In this document: piece after piece, positions 35,500 through 54,420 of the stretch
Numbering within the stretch: position 1 is the first letter of the stretch
Layout: each line of letters begins with the position of its first letter
Assembly: GCA_017654735.1 (NCBI GenBank)
Contig: JADPYG010000088.1
Coordinates: forward strand, 248,001-312,000
Origin: Vishniacozyma victoriae
Taxonomy: Eukaryota; Basidiomycota; Tremellomycetes; Tremellales; Bulleribasidiaceae
Direction of reading: 5' to 3'
Length of the DNA stretch: 64,000 bases
Notes under the pieces: generated by a model
Told to the model about the DNA's origin: nothing
Database searches by the model: none
The model's input: only the letters and a program-made list of their open reading frames with translations
Position numbers and translations under genes: made by a program

Positions 35500-37942
35500 T
35501 CACGAAGATCGCCCAAGCTCTCCAAGGACCCTCACGAATCCCGTAGGGTTCACTATCTCTGTACTACCATATGTAATCTTCTTGCCCCCTCCTCCACCTT
35601 CTCTCTGGCTTCTCGAAGCCCATTCCATCAAATTACCGTATTCTACATAACCTCCACCGCCGACCACAAATACAACTGCTTCCTGGTACTGCTGTCTGCC
35701 TTTGCCTGCTTGAGCTGATGGTCGTCCACGAGTTGATTTGGGGTCGAATGTGAGGTAGTCGTCCGTGTCCTGTAGAGCTTGCGTTGCTGCTGACGATGGC
35801 TCCATCAATGCTTCTACCAGGCGGGTGACGGGTAGCTCCTTTCGGGCGGGCAAAAAGTTCTTGACGCCAGAGATGATGTTGTCGAGTCCGACACCAGAGA
35901 TACCACCTTCACGTAAACGGTCCGTAATCTGTCTTGGTCAGCTCCAGTCGCAATTCCGGTTCGACAGATTGGACTCACCCTGCTTCCAAGAGCACTGAAT
36001 CCCTTTGTCCACTCTCCACCCTGAACAGATGGTGCAGCGGCCACAGCTGGCTGACTAGCCATCATCGTCATCCTGGAAACCTCCCTCGTCTTTTTGACGT
36101 ATTCCAAAGCAGCAGTGTCGGCGCCGTGCTCCTGTAGGACCGCCGTCATTTCGTCAAGATCTGCTTTGGAAAGAGTGTGATCCATCATGGATAGATAGTA
36201 GATAATGACGAGACGGAGCTGATCTTCTGGCGTAGGATTGGCGGTCTGTCCAGGCTCATCCGTTTGCCCCTTGAGAGTATTTATAATGGTGGCTTTGAGT
36301 TGTTTGCCAGCGGTCTCTTCTATTTGGAACAAGTTGTCGAGACCTCGCTCTTTGATTGACTGTAGTAAAGCGGTGGCGATGTTCATATGTGTGTCCAGCG
36401 TGTTTTTACGGGCAGTAAGTTCGGGTAGTGCAGTGATGGCAGTTTTAAGGTTGGCGGTGTTGGATGAGAAGTCACTATCGCGTAAGCTTGACCGCAGCAT
36501 GACTCCAGTGCAAAAAGCTCACATCTGCGACACGTCGTTGACATCTGAGATTCCGGTAGATCGAGTGATCTCAGCAGCATCAGTTTTGTATCTGCTAAGC
36601 TCCGAGTCGATGTCCTCTGCTACATGAGGGAAAGGGTTCCCAGCATTCTTGGCCCAAAAGAAGTCTTTCGAGTCGATGTCGTATGATTTCTTCTGTAGAC
36701 GACCGTTTTCTGGCGACTGCAAGATTAGGTGACTTTCACAAAGTGCTTATGTTGGACAGCTTACCTCTACAGTGACCCTGTTCAGCTTCATGTCCAGCAC
36801 GTCGTGAACTAGCGCCTGGTATGTCCAAGAGTGCGACAGCATCGACGTCAAGTCGACATTCCGGTCAAGGATGACAAGCACTATCGGTGAGCTGACATCG
36901 GGCAGATGGGAACAAATAGCTCACGAGGTCGCTGTAGACTACTCAGGCCGTCGCCTCCGTATCCGGCATCTCGGCCTCCCCGCTGTGATGTTGTCGAAGC
37001 AACGTGATCACGTAGCTTTGTCTCCAGCCGACGAGCAACCATCTCCGCTGCGTTACCCCTTGGACATCGAATGATAGGGATGAAGCCTTATTGTCAGCTG
37101 CAGCTTGGAAGAAAGAGATCAAGTAGCATACCCATGGTGACAATCACACTGAATAGCCCCCTTGCGACTCGGTCAATCTCCTCTTCAATATCCAGCTCAT
37201 TTGCCTTTGGGTCATTCAGAACCACATAGCTCGCTCGGCCCTCCACTTCCTTCTCCTTGGGAGCAGCGCCCTTCTTTCCTACAACGCCATTGGTCTCTTG
37301 CTTCGTTTCTCTCCGAGGTAAGAGCGAGAACAGATTTGGCGAAGGTACCAAGAAATCCAAGAACTGGTCGTGCACCGAAGAGATAAGCTGACCCGTGCTG
37401 CCTGTTGGGTCGTTGGCGAGGATCAATGAGGCGAGTTCTTCAAGAAGGGAGCGTGGTAGTGAGGATGTGAACGACAAGTGGTAAGAAGAGTACAGTGGGG
37501 GATTTAGGTCCTGGTAGGTCAGTGCGGCTTCTTGAATTACTGACTTTGACTCACTTCAGCTATTCGTCGGATATTGTTGAGTGTAGGAGAGACAAAATAG
37601 ACAGCAGGAACATCTGCTAGAGGTGGACGCTGAGTATGGAGTTGTCTATATGTCAGCTGCACTCTCTAATCAGAAGTGCACTAAGACCTACAGATGGAGC
37701 GTTACTCCTTGCTCTCTCAGATCCTGTACACGTAGACTTGTAGCCAAGACATCCTTGCTCAATTCATCGAGTATAAGAACCTTCCATACGAGTGGTCCGG
37801 CTGGTGCCTCTTCGAATGCAGCTGGCGAATGTGGTCGGGGGTACGGGTCGGTGGATGAGCTGGAAGTGGGTGGAGGTTGGTTCAAGTTGAGCAGTGTGAG
37901 GAGAGCCTGGGTTTGCGACTGCAGTAGCGCCGGACGCGACAT
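35500..37942 (-). CDS. SLY1: SM protein Sly1 (ER-Golgi vesicle fusion)
   Basis: Sly1 binds the syntaxin Sed5/Ufe1 N-peptides and promotes SNARE assembly at the Golgi and ER. The start [20 protein letters not shown] at 37942 is followed by [20 protein letters not shown] and [14 protein letters not shown]. Further on come [48 protein letters not shown] and [18 protein letters not shown]. These match the Sec1/Munc18 fold and favour Sly1 over Sec1, Vps33 or Vps45. A helical ...DVNDVSQM segment and a C-terminal domain ending [10 protein letters not shown] complete it. At least seven exons are visible, all with short introns. A Lys/Glu-rich insertion ([20 protein letters not shown]) sits in domain 1 or 2. 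Confidence 0.92.
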
Positions 37943-38307
37943 TTCGAGCTGACTCCTTGATTCTTTGGATTAGTCGAGGTCGCAAGGAGAGTGTTATGGA
38001 TGTCTAATGTATGTGCAGAGGACGTAGGTAGTACTCGCTTGCATGCTATAGTGGACAGGATAGGGTGCATCCCTAAATGGGGGGATAAGATATAAAGGTG
38101 AGTCGCGAGTAGAGTAAGAGTAGATATTTCAGTTGACCTTTCTGTTCACAATCCAAAATATAATCACCCTATATAATCCACTTTCGGTACCCAGATAGTA
38201 CTCGGGATTCAAATTGGTCTAGGTCCAAGGACGCTCTGAACGCCTCTTTCCTGTCGAATCACGCGAAAATCAGATTTTGATCGACTTGACCTATACCTAC
38301 CTCCACC
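37943..38307. promoter_or_regulatory. Divergent Sly1/Rpc1 promoter
   Basis: These 365 bases separate the two starts. A GATATAAAGG TATA-like sequence lies near 38087. No other feature is seen. Confidence 0.4.
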
Positions 38308-43370
<5,063 letters not shown>

Positions 43371-43469
43371 ATGTCAGTCATTACCAGTTTCAGATATTTT
43401 TGTATGTTTTAATAGCCTCATTCACATCACGATATGCATCCTTGCCACGTCCATTTCTACATTCTCGGC

Positions 43470-44575
<1,106 letters not shown>

Positions 44576-44802
44576 GTTGTATGAAGGGATGTGTTGGGTG
44601 GAATGTAGAGAGAGGAGTGAGGTGAGTGAAGCGCGTCATTTCATTCTCAGTGATTTTGGGCTGATTTTGGGTACAAGGTCGCTCGGACCATTGCTGCTTT
44701 CTCTTTTTGGGAGCCATTGCGATCCATGATGATGTCTGATGTACAGTTTGCTATGATTTCTATCTGCTGCTATGCTCTCTGAAGTTGTCTGGAAACATGA
44801 TC

Positions 44803-45874
44803 TCAGTCATCCTGACCTCCAGCTCCGCCCTTGTCTTCAGAGTCCAAAGCTCGTTTCGCCATCTGTTTCAAGATTTCAGGGCGGTCTCCATATTCTACCA
44901 ATCTCAATCGGATAGCGTAGCAGACTAGGATCAGCAATCTGTAGACATTGTACAAGATAGAACATACCCCTTTCAATCTTTTCAAGTGATCTGGTGGTTT
45001 CTTCCTGTTTCTTGGAGAGCTTGTATAACATCCAGCTGGGCACAGAATCAAAGTCTGGCAGGTCAGTCCAGGTTCAGGGATATTAGAGGGGACTTGCGAG
45101 TCTTTACGACCCGGACAAACTCGCAGACCGCTAATGGCGTTTCGTGATCGCCCGTACTCAATGCTGATCGTCAGCTCCTGGTCAACCTTGGTGCACTGAG
45201 GAACGTACCGTTGGTTGCATATCTCATGAGCTCTCCAGTAAGATCCGACATTCCCAAAAGCCAATCTTCGGGTGTCACGACAACAAGCTACATCTTCAGT
45301 CTGGGGAACGCAGTAAATTTCCGAGACTCACACTCTCCCCGGTCTCTTTCTCGCTCAAAGTCTCCTGAACTTCCTTCAATGATATCAGAGTCCCATGCTC
45401 AAGGTAGTGCAAGAAAGATAATCCCTCAATGTACTCTTCCAGACCAGCGGATCTACATGTTAGCTTGGAATTGGATCGCACTAAAAGCTAAACTCACACC
45501 TGCCGATTCCATTTCCAAAAAGCCTGTATTTCATCTGCTGCCCCCCTCAATTCCTCCTTAATCTTTACGAAATTGGCATAAATTTCCCTTTCCTTCTCTC
45601 TTCCTTGTGATAATGTCTTTGCTTTCGCAGCTGGACTCGAAGTGGCTCCTCGGTGGCAGTGGAAAATGAGTTTTTTGGATTGTTGAGTGATCAATCGGGA
45701 GGTAATGATCAGCCTTTCTCTTCTCTCATTCTTTTTGTCAGCTACGGATTGTACTGAGTGCCGGGAACTTACATCGGCATCGAGCCCTGCTCTGTATGCT
45801 TCGAATGTGTTGGCGAGGTGCTGTCTTCGGGATAAGGAGGCAGATGAGGATTCTGCCATCATAACGTCTGCCAT
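44803..45874 (-). CDS. Translin-associated factor X (TRAX)
   Basis: TRAX forms the C3PO endoribonuclease with translin and acts on tRNA fragments and small RNAs. The start MADVMMAESSSASLSRRQHL lies at 45874. Spliced exons give NERRERLIITSRLITQQSKK, LIFHCHR, GLEEYIEGLSFLHYLEHGTL, ISLKEVQETLSEKE and VTPEDWLLGMSDLTGELMRY. These match the TRAX helices, including the EDxLLGxxDLTGELMR block that carries catalytic acidic residues in the family. The C-terminus ends EDKGGAGGQDD. It is closer to TRAX than to translin itself because of the I-S-L-x-E-V-Q and TGELMR wording. No translin gene is in this window. Confidence 0.88.
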
Positions 45875-46110
45875 CTTTTATCGTGTATCGTTTCCTTTTC
45901 CGTCTGTTGTCGTATTATCGGTGTGCAAGACTGAGAACTACTCAAGATCGAAGCCGTTCGAGAAATATATGAGTGATTGATGATGCATAGCCTTGCTCAT
46001 TACCTTGAATTACTTTACCATCGTTTTGAATTGATCCCGGGTATGACCGAGCGTCATCAACAGCAGCCCAAGCACTGATAGTGTACCTTCAACCCACCAT
46101 AACCGCAAAG

Positions 46111-48711
46111 ATGGCATCCCTACGTCGGCCCTCGGTATACATGCCGTCCACGGCGCCAACTCCTAGTCCGCAGAAGCCAGCACGTCGCGATGAACATGGC
46201 TCGACAAGCAAGACCAGCAAGTTGAGCGCTAGAAAGAGTAGGGTTAGGGATGCTATCAAGAAACGGCTAAGCATGAGGTAGGTTTTTGGACGACCTGTAG
46301 TCCCAAAGCTGATAATCAGGTATGCAGGAGGAGACGAAGTCATGGCTGCCCCACCTCCTATGCCAGGGCAACCAAGCGCTTTCCTCAATTCCGACCCATA
46401 CACTACTCGGTCTAACCGAATCAGTATGGACGAAGACGATCAACCTGGCGCTTCCAGGTTTCATCAGTTCTCTTCGCCTGAATTTGCTCAAAGTGGATTC
46501 GACAATACAGATGGACAAGACGAACAGATCCGTAGGCGGAGCGGGGCAGACGCTACAAGAGAGGAAGAATGGGATTTAGAGGAACTGGGAAAAGATCAAT
46601 TCGACCTAAACGATTTCATGAGACGGACATTGACTGGAGCGGATGATCAGGAGATCAGGAGGTTCAAGGCTGCTTTGATGAGGCAGAAGGACAGGAATGC
46701 GAAGGATATGCAGAGAAATGTATTCAAGCAGTAAGTCCAGCCCGCCAAACTAATCTAACGGCTAGCTACGCCGAATTTGTTACCATATCGAAAGAGATTT
46801 CGACGCTTGAAAATGACATGATTGAGCTAAAGGAGCTACTGGGCCAATGGAAAGATCTACCTCAGTTGATGGGAATGGAAGATACGCTTGCACCACGCCT
46901 GGACAAGGAGGGGAACCGTGAGTCCCCTGAGAGATGATCATGCTGATGGAGTAGTTGAGCGTCGCCGTACACAGAGGAACTCGGTAGCCGACCTTCAGAC
47001 CATGTACAAACAACAACTCACCAATTTATGGTCCACAGTCGAAGGATCACAGAAGTACCTTCCGGTCGTACCAGGCCGTCACCTCGTCTTTGAGACCCAC
47101 GAATACGTCGAGCTCAACGCGGCGACTTACCGAGCCAAGCAGAGCGTCTCGATGTTTCTGCTGAATGATCTCCTCCTGATAGCCGGGCGGAGGAGAGTCA
47201 AGACTGCGCAGGGCGATGATAAGGAGAGGGCAAGGGGTAGAATGGTAGCGGAGAGATGCTGGGTGCTCGCAGATCTAGTGGTGGTGGACGTCAAGGATTC
47301 TGGAGATTTGACGAATGCTTTGAAGATCAGACGTGGAAAGGAGGTCTGTGTCTATAGGACAAGTCGACCTGAAGATAAGAAGGCTTTGTTGGCGGCATTC
47401 AGGCAGGTTTCGCAGGAGCTAGGAGAAAAGAAGAGGAAGGAGAGTGAGAAGGAGCAAGTCCGACGAAAGACCATGTGGCTAGGTGATGTGAGTCAAGACC
47501 TAAGGTGGCGATCGAGGCTGATGTCAGGGCATGAATGTCGGGCCTGACTCGTCTCCAGGGGCCGGCAACGGGCGTCCAATGTCGATTATCGGGACGTCAC
47601 TGGCTGATTCGAAAGATCTAAGATGGATCGACGAGTACGGGGACGACTTGACCATGGCGATTGCGATGCGTGATTGGGACGAGTCGCTTAAGCTGGTTGA
47701 GCGAGGTCAGTCACATGTTTAGCGTATATTCTCGCTGATTTGCAGGCAACGATCTCATCAAGACCGTGTCATCGAATCCATCCGCGAAATCAATGCTCAG
47801 TACTCGACTGGATCAACTTCAACCGGATCTAGTCCATCAACTATCGCACGACCTCGCCTCTCCAGAACTCCGCAAGACAAGTGCATGTCGCTTGATCTCG
47901 ATCTTGGTTCGTCTTGATCGGCCTGAATTGGCACGAGATACCTTTCTCAAGGCTCGAAGGGACGTCATGCTCAAGCGAGTTCGAGCTATCAAGGCCGAAG
48001 GCGATATCAGTATTTATATCTCGGAATTGGCTATTGTTTGCTTTACGGTCATTCGACATACCAGTGATTGGTACATGAGTGCTTTCAAGGAGAATCGGAT
48101 GGCTTCAGGTCAGCTCCCATTTCGTGCTTGAGCGGCTGCTGATGAGCAGGCTTCGTGACATGGGCAAAGGAGCAGGTCGAGACGTTTGCAGATATGTTTA
48201 GGCGCCAGGTCTACCCTCCTACCATCGCACCTAGCGTTGCGGAAGAGTGTATCAAGGTCGCAGCATCGCATAATCGAAAGGTAAGCTTCTGCAGTCGGAG
48301 GAGTTCAAGCTGACCTGCTAGCTTCTAAGAGACGTCGGCCTGGATTTCACTTTCCTCCTCTCGACCCTCCTCCAACCCGATCCAACTGCAGCACAGCCCC
48401 ACCCAATATTTCAGTCCTCTCAAGCCCGAACTCCAGGGCCGGGCTATCACATTGAGCCTTCACCCTATCCATCACGATTCGATACACCCGCAGTCGATCC
48501 ATTCGATACACTTCCAACAAGGACTGCGCCCTTGGCGTTCAAGGGACGACGTAGACCGAGTGAGGGGACTGGTATGCGGCCCAGCGCTAGTCGGGATGGA
48601 ACGCCTAGGACGGGCACGCCGGATCAAGGTCGTCCCCCACCTCCACCTAGGAGTGCGATGAGAAAGGATAGTGGAGCCAGTTCGAGGTTTGCAGAAGATG
48701 ATCTGCGCTAA
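46111..48711 (+). CDS. EXO84: Exocyst subunit Exo84
   Basis: Exo84 is one of eight exocyst subunits that tether secretory vesicles to the plasma membrane. The start MASLRRPSVYMPSTAPTPSP at 46111 was preferred to an open frame reaching 46081. A Ser/Pro-rich leader is followed by the helical DLNDFMRRTLTGADDQEIRR and KDRNAKDMQRNVFKHYAEFV, ISKEISTLENDMIELKELLG, the Vps51/Exo84 coiled coil. A PH-like domain lies near 47000-47450 (VPGRHLVFETHEYVELNAAT, VSMFLLNDLLLIAGRRR). The C-terminal helical bundle includes YGDDLTMAIAMRDWDESLKL. The end is Pro/Ser-rich and stops DDLR. About eight short introns are visible. Confidence 0.9.
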
Positions 48712-48794
48712 ATGTCGCCGGACGCTGCGGGACAGCACCGCGCGATGGATGATGATGAGATTACGATAGAGACGATGCATTGTATATCTCTGAT

Positions 48795-50119
48795 CTATGC
48801 AAACATCTTGGCATAAGCCCTCTTTTCCTTTTCTTTCCTCTCCTTTCTCCTAGTCTCGACATCCTTCAATGCCTTGAGGACACCTGCATCTCCGGGAACA
48901 TTCTCCAAAGACTCTTTCAAATCCTTCTCGGCACCCTCGTCGTCCTTGGTGAGGATCTTTCCCTGGGCTCTCCGGTATAGCGCTTTACCCTTTTCGGCAG
49001 CTGAAAGAGGGGTGACGTTGAGTGCTCGGGAGGACAGGGACACGGCGAGACTGCCAGCGGGTGGGCTACATTTGAGGGCGGCTAGGGAAGCGTTAGTGAG
49101 GAGGGGGAGTCGTCTGTTGTCAGCTCCAGTCCCGAATGAGGAGGACTTACGTTGCTCTGAAAGCTTCAACTTGCTCGGCTGGGGCGTCATCGTGTAGAAC
49201 GGGGTGTAGGTCGAGGTATCGAAGTGCTTTCTGGTATTTATCGAGTGCGACAGCAAAGTTTCCAGCTTTGAATTCTCTGTCTTGTCAGCGGTGATCCATA
49301 TGAGAAGAAAGGACTGACTTGGTTCCAATCTCCTTGAGCTTGCCAGCTACTGTCAACGCCTCTTCTGGCTTCTCTGCGTCAACGCCTTCCTCATCTGCGG
49401 GGTAGTCCTACCCAGTCAGCTTGTTCAATGTCGTTGAGGATAGACCTACCTCCCAGATATCTTCACCAGCTGAAGCTTCTTGAGCTTGTTTTCTCTCCTC
49501 ATCTGCTTTCTTGATGTCCTCCTCGGAAAGCACACCAGCGGCGGCGATGACGACAGGGTCATTTGGCTTATCGCTGACGGTGGGCAGACTTTCAATTCGT
49601 CGGACTAGTCCTTTGTTGGATCGAACTTGACCGAATACGACGTGTTTGCCGTCTAGGTGGGGGGTGGGGACGCTTCCTGTCAGCTGCCGGAACAAGACTA
49701 TGATAGCTTACGTAGTGATGAAAAATTGAGAGCCGTTCGTGTTGGGTCCTGGAACATCAGAAACTGCCTGAGAAGTCGACATGGAACTCACCAGCATTGG
49801 CCATGGACAGCATCATTGGCTTCTCGTGCTTGAGGGTGAATGCCTCGTCCTCGAACTTTTCTCCGTATATAGACTCTCCTCCAGTCCCATCTCCTCTGGT
49901 AAAGTCTCCTCCCTGAAGCATGAATCCTTTGATACATCGGTGGAATTGTGAACCGGCATAGGCGAGCTTTACACCAGATTTACTAGTCTTGTCACCAATA
50001 CATAATTGCTTGAAGTTCTCGGCTGTCTTTGGGACGACATCGTCAAAGAGGTCGAATGTGAGTCGGCCTGCCGGCTCGCCTCCGATAGTAATGTCAAAGT
50101 ATGCGACTGTGTTTGGCAT
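48795..50119 (-). CDS. CPR6: Cyclophilin-40 (peptidyl-prolyl isomerase with TPR)
   Basis: This Hsp90 co-chaperone has an N-terminal cyclophilin domain and C-terminal TPR repeats. I chose the ATG at 50119 ([20 protein letters not shown]) because 29 upstream in-frame residues fall outside the fold. The isomerase core reads [40 protein letters not shown], then the expected [14 protein letters not shown] across an intron and [11 protein letters not shown]. The linker is acidic ([20 protein letters not shown]). TPR-like segments follow ([40 protein letters not shown]). The C-terminus ends [17 protein letters not shown], the basic helix typical of Cyp40. Cpr6 and Cpr7 cannot be told apart here. Confidence 0.9.
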
Positions 50120-50346
50120 AGTGGTAGGTATGAAAGCAACGTTGAATTCCTTCTGCCAAGTTGATTCGGCTAATGCAAAGTGGGGTATTCTGGAATCTTC
50201 CAACAACGCACACTACCAGCAATGAAGATGATACGTGCATACAGTGGCCATGAACAATAAGGTAGTCCCATCCCGGACTCGTGATACAAGACAATGCTTG
50301 TCCACCCAACAACTCTTCCACACCCAGAAATCAAAAGAAACCCGCT

Positions 50347-52287
50347 CTAAGCCTCGGACTCTCTCTTCTTCTTCTTTTTCTTCTTCTCTCCATCTGCCAC
50401 AGGTGTGCCTTCGGCAGCACCATCCAGCTCGGATGCTGATCGCTTCTTGGACTTTTCTTTTGGTGTATCTGGAGCAGACTCGCCCTTCTTGGCAGCTTTG
50501 GCCTGGTTGTCAGTGTAGTTCCGAATACAGAGGAGAAGACTTACAGCCTTCTTGGCCTCCTTCCTTGCACGACGTTCCTCCTTGGTCTCTCCAGCGACCA
50601 TTGAAGCATCACCATCCACATCCATAGAGACATCGGCCGCAGCCTCGGACTTGCGCTTCTTCTTGTCCTTTTTCTCCTTTTTACCATTCTCCTCGGCGTG
50701 CCTCTCTTCTCGCTTCTCCTCCTTGACTTCCAAGATGGCCTCGACTGCACGCTGCTCAGCAGCATTCGAGCTGGCACCTGGCTGAGTAGACAAGAACTGG
50801 GGTTTCGTCTCGACAGCGTCGGTGGCAGTGTTGTATTGACCTCCTGATCCAGTCATTTCGAATTTAGGCTGTTGACGTCCGTTGGCGCCGACAGTGACTC
50901 GTCGTGTTGACTGGATACCAGCAGCGTGTTCGAGAGCTCGCAGACGGGACTCTAGCTTGACTCGGTTGGTGATACCGACCTCGGCGGCTTGAGGGTCGGA
51001 ACGGGACTCGGCATCGGAGAGAGCGTCTACACGGATAGATAGAGATGCCTTGGTGGCGACCATACGGGCCATCTTTCCCTTGAGCTTCTGGGGTGCTTGA
51101 CCGATCAGGGATGCCTATTTGTCAGCAGGGTCTGAAGATAAGGACCTACGTGGTAGATGAGACCGTATTTAGGAGTATCGTGCTTGGTCTTGAGAGCTCG
51201 GAAGAGTGCCTTTTCGGCACCGAGAATCTGGACAGTGGAAGCGGGGTGCTTGGCGAGGTTCATTAAACTTCCGGCGTGACTGATGAGTCGGGCTCCGACC
51301 AACTCACCAACAAGAGCAGTGAGATTGGGTGCGATGGCCTGCATCCTATTTCTGAGGTACTCGGAAAGCTGAGTTCGGTATTCGGTGATGGAGATGACCT
51401 GGTCACAAAGAGAGTGAATGTGGGACATGTCGGAATCGGCAATCTCGGTACCCATCGACAACTCGGCGGCGGCCTTGAGTGTAGCCTCGAGGTCCTCGGG
51501 AAGGATCATCTCGAAAGAGGTAGTGACGGCGTTGGTTCGCATACCCATGGCCTTGACGACCTTGGCGTAGGCGAGATTGTCGACAATGATCTTGCCCATC
51601 TCGGGGAAATGCCATCCATACCATTCCTTGACCCTCATCGAGTAAATGTTGATCTCCTTGTCAAGATCGTCCAATAGAGCGATAGCCTGGATGACCATGG
51701 TGTCGACCTTGTCGGTTGAAAATTTGAGCTTGAATCGAGACATGGAGTGACCGAGACCAAGAGACATGGTGTTGAGATCCTTGGTGTCGACACCGCCGAG
51801 TAGGGAAGCGAGTTGTTGACGGATACCTCGGTAAAGGTCCTGGGTGGAAGAGTCGGAGATGACGGGGATGGAAAGTTGCTTGTTGATGGTGGATGCTGCT
51901 GTCAGCCCACGAAGGTGAGGGGTGACGTACCAAGCTTGGCCTCGGCGACAATCAAGGTCTCTTCAAGCTTCTTCTTCTTTTTCTTTTCTCCATCGCTGGC
52001 TCCTCCGGTAGCCTCTGTCAAGAATTTGGCGAAAGCATCCGTCAATCTACCCTCCTGAACAGCGGTAAGATCCTCGACAGCAGTAGCCGTTGATGTGAAT
52101 CGCTGGATGGCCTCGACCTTGAGGCTATTCATCAGCTTCTTGTATAGACACCAAAGCATTAGACGCACGCCTTGTTGGCTCCCTCGGGTGTCTCGAACTC
52201 CTTCCATAAATCTTTGTTGTCGAGCTTAGCGTCGCTGCTAAGCTTGAAGACGACGAAACCGATTGCGGTCTCGGCAAGGACTAGCAT
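50347..52287 (-). CDS. NOP58: Nucleolar protein Nop58 (box C/D snoRNP core)
   Basis: Nop58 pairs with Nop56 and fibrillarin in box C/D snoRNPs that 2'-O-methylate rRNA. The start [20 protein letters not shown] at 52287 leads to LGVDT-like [20 protein letters not shown] and the coiled coil ([20 protein letters not shown]). The Nop domain is clear: [71 protein letters not shown]. The C-terminal tail is long, with Lys/Glu-rich [13 protein letters not shown] and KKKKKKKRE runs, as in other Nop58 proteins. It ends RESEA at 50347. Introns are short, and I see no obvious snoRNA box C/D pair within them. Confidence 0.95.
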
Positions 52288-52982
52288 CGTGCTGGTCTAG
52301 TTTTGAAAAGGCGTATGGCGAGTGTGATGTATGATTCGCCTTTGTCCTGCCTGTGTGTAGTCTAGGCGGGTATGATATATGTGTATAGCACTTGTAGACG
52401 GTTGACTGCTTCTGCTAGGATGCCAGAAATTCCTCCGCCCTGCGTTATCACCGAAAACTTGTTTCATACAAATGCCACGTCATAAAAGGGCCTCCACATT
52501 ACGTCCTTGATTCTTGGGAACTAAGACCCTACTTCTGGCTTCTGGCGCGACGGGGTCAAGCACACATATCTCTCGTCTCCATCATGACATGCCCTCGATA
52601 GCACTGCATACCTTCAACGGCTCAGGGCTCGGATCAACATCAACAGATGGGCTTCCCCTCTCCAGCTTGTTCGATTTGTCGAAACTCTACCTTTTCGGTT
52701 CTGATCGCACTTTTGATCCAGATTAACTTCTGATCCTTTCATTGGCATTGCCTATCGCATCGAGAACTACCAACCTATACCAGGTCATGAGCTCGACGCT
52801 AGTCCTCATGCTTCATATATAAACAACATTCATGAAAGGGTACAACTTGTTTCTCCGCGAAGCTCCTCATACTTGCCGGGACACATGATACGGTGCTCTA
52901 CTCTGGTCTTTATACTGATACTACCCTTACACCTTCCCTGAGAATTCTCCACCTGTCTGTCTTCCCCGCTGATCAGCTCCCT
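52288..52982. other. Intergenic region, no gene recognised
   Basis: About 695 bases lie between two minus-strand genes: the NOP58 promoter and the 3' UTR of the next gene. The forward ORF at 52514-52726 has no features of a real gene. Confidence 0.45.
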
Positions 52983-53984
52983 TTAGTCCTCCTCATCTGA
53001 TTCCTCAATAGATTCGCTGTCCTCGTTATCCATTGCAGCCTCTGCCTTCAGCGCCTCTATGTATCTCCCGGCCTCCTCCAGGTTGATCGAGGGAGGCATA
53101 TCTGACCTGACATCTGGATATCGGAAGACCGCCTCGTACTTCAAACTAACATGCTGAAAGCCGTCTAAAGCGCGATGGTAGAGCCATTCGGATATATCGA
53201 GGCCATCTTTGTAGACAGACGGGATTGGATGTTGATCGTACAAATAGAGTCGCTGAATGAATCGGTCCCAGCCCTTGGCGCCTGTTTCGACCTCGATGAC
53301 ATCGAGGTCTGGCAAGGGGACTCGGACGTTTGTCTGTATCGTCAGCATCAATCGTCGCCTGTGAACACTGACCTTGGGATACCCTACGATTGAATCTGAC
53401 GGACGGGTCACATTGTCCAGACCCACGTCGTCAACCCCATCTCCCGAGTTCTCAGAACCAATATATTCAAAGAGAGGCATGGACTCTGGATCATGTTCAG
53501 CCTCGAGATTAAGCTTCCTACTGCCGATAAAACATCTGTCCATATCAGCACATGTACCACCAAAAACAGGTGACTCACCCCTCGCCCTTGGCGTAAGCGG
53601 CCTTCAGACACTCTCGGCCGAGTGTAACATAGTGTTGCTCGATATCTGTGGCGCATGGCTTCCCCTCGGCATTGATCTGGATTGGTGCTTTCTTATTAAT
53701 CAGATGGTCGTGCCAGTAACCTATGCAGTAGAAGTAAGGTCGAATTCCCGGCAACCTAGATGGCATCAGCGAGTCTCAATACCAGAAAGATATTGGACCT
53801 ACCTTTCCATGGATTCATTATTGTACTCGATGACAAAATTGTCGGCGGCGGTCCCAGCAGACTGCCCCTCGGTATCACTCTGGTAACCTGGGCAGGTGTA
53901 ATTGCGTGGGTTGTAAGGATCACTCAAAGCCTCTGCCCATCGATCGCGGACCGAAGCAACATTTTGTGCCTCGAGAGAGGACAT
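52983..53984 (-). CDS. Acidic orphan protein
   Basis: At least four exons are joined by short canonical introns. The start is MSSLEAQNVASVRDRWAEAL at 53984. The middle contains LPGIRPYFYCIGYWHDHLIN, KAPIQINAEGKPCATDIEQH and LGRECLKAAYA. A later exon has VRVPLPDLDVIEVETGAKGW, DRFIQRLYLYDQHPIPSVYK and DISEWLYHRALDGFQHVSLK. The C-terminus is strongly acidic (MDNEDSESIEESDEED). The Trp/Tyr-rich composition suggests a folded globular domain. I do not recognise it. It may be a fungus-specific enzyme-like or binding domain, but there is no motif to name one. Confidence 0.65.
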
Positions 53985-54420
53985 TGATGCAGGAAGTGAG
54001 ATAGGATGTAGTGTGGTCGTAATGGAAAGTTATGATAGTAGGGTGGACGTGAGAGGTGGAGGTGCAGTGTGGGGTAAATGGGGTAACCTTAGTACTAGAC
54101 GGAATCGAAATGACAACCACAGACAGTGTTAAGGACAATTGTCATTCACTGCAACCATTCAACCCTTCCCTTCCCTATATCGTCAATCACCTGGGTCAAG
54201 GTAAACTAGTACAAAGGATATCTCAAATACCCTGACGATCAAATCGTTGATCAATCACCCTTTAGCCAGGACATAGGACCTCAACTCTTATGACGATTAC
54301 GCGGCGCACGACAAAGCCTCCACGACCGAAGCACACCCACATCCGTAAGCGTCTTTTCTGACCTAGGGAGATATAAGAGACGGCTTTCTGACCAGACTAC
54401 ACCCTTCGTTTCATTTACGT
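53985..54420. other. Divergent intergenic region
   Basis: An ATG at 54290 opens a short basic frame (MTITRRTTKPPRPKHTHI) that ends at a GTAAGC donor. Joining it to the acceptor at 54395 does not match the frame of the acidic exon that follows. It could be leader sequence, an upstream ORF or part of a gene I cannot assemble. Confidence 0.3.

Noticed and set aside
46081..46110. Start of Exo84 at 46081
   Set aside because: The codon there is GTG; the first ATG is at 46111.
50347..52287. snoRNAs hidden in NOP58 introns
   Set aside because: The introns are about 40 to 60 bases, too short for a box C/D snoRNA, and no C/D box pair was evident.
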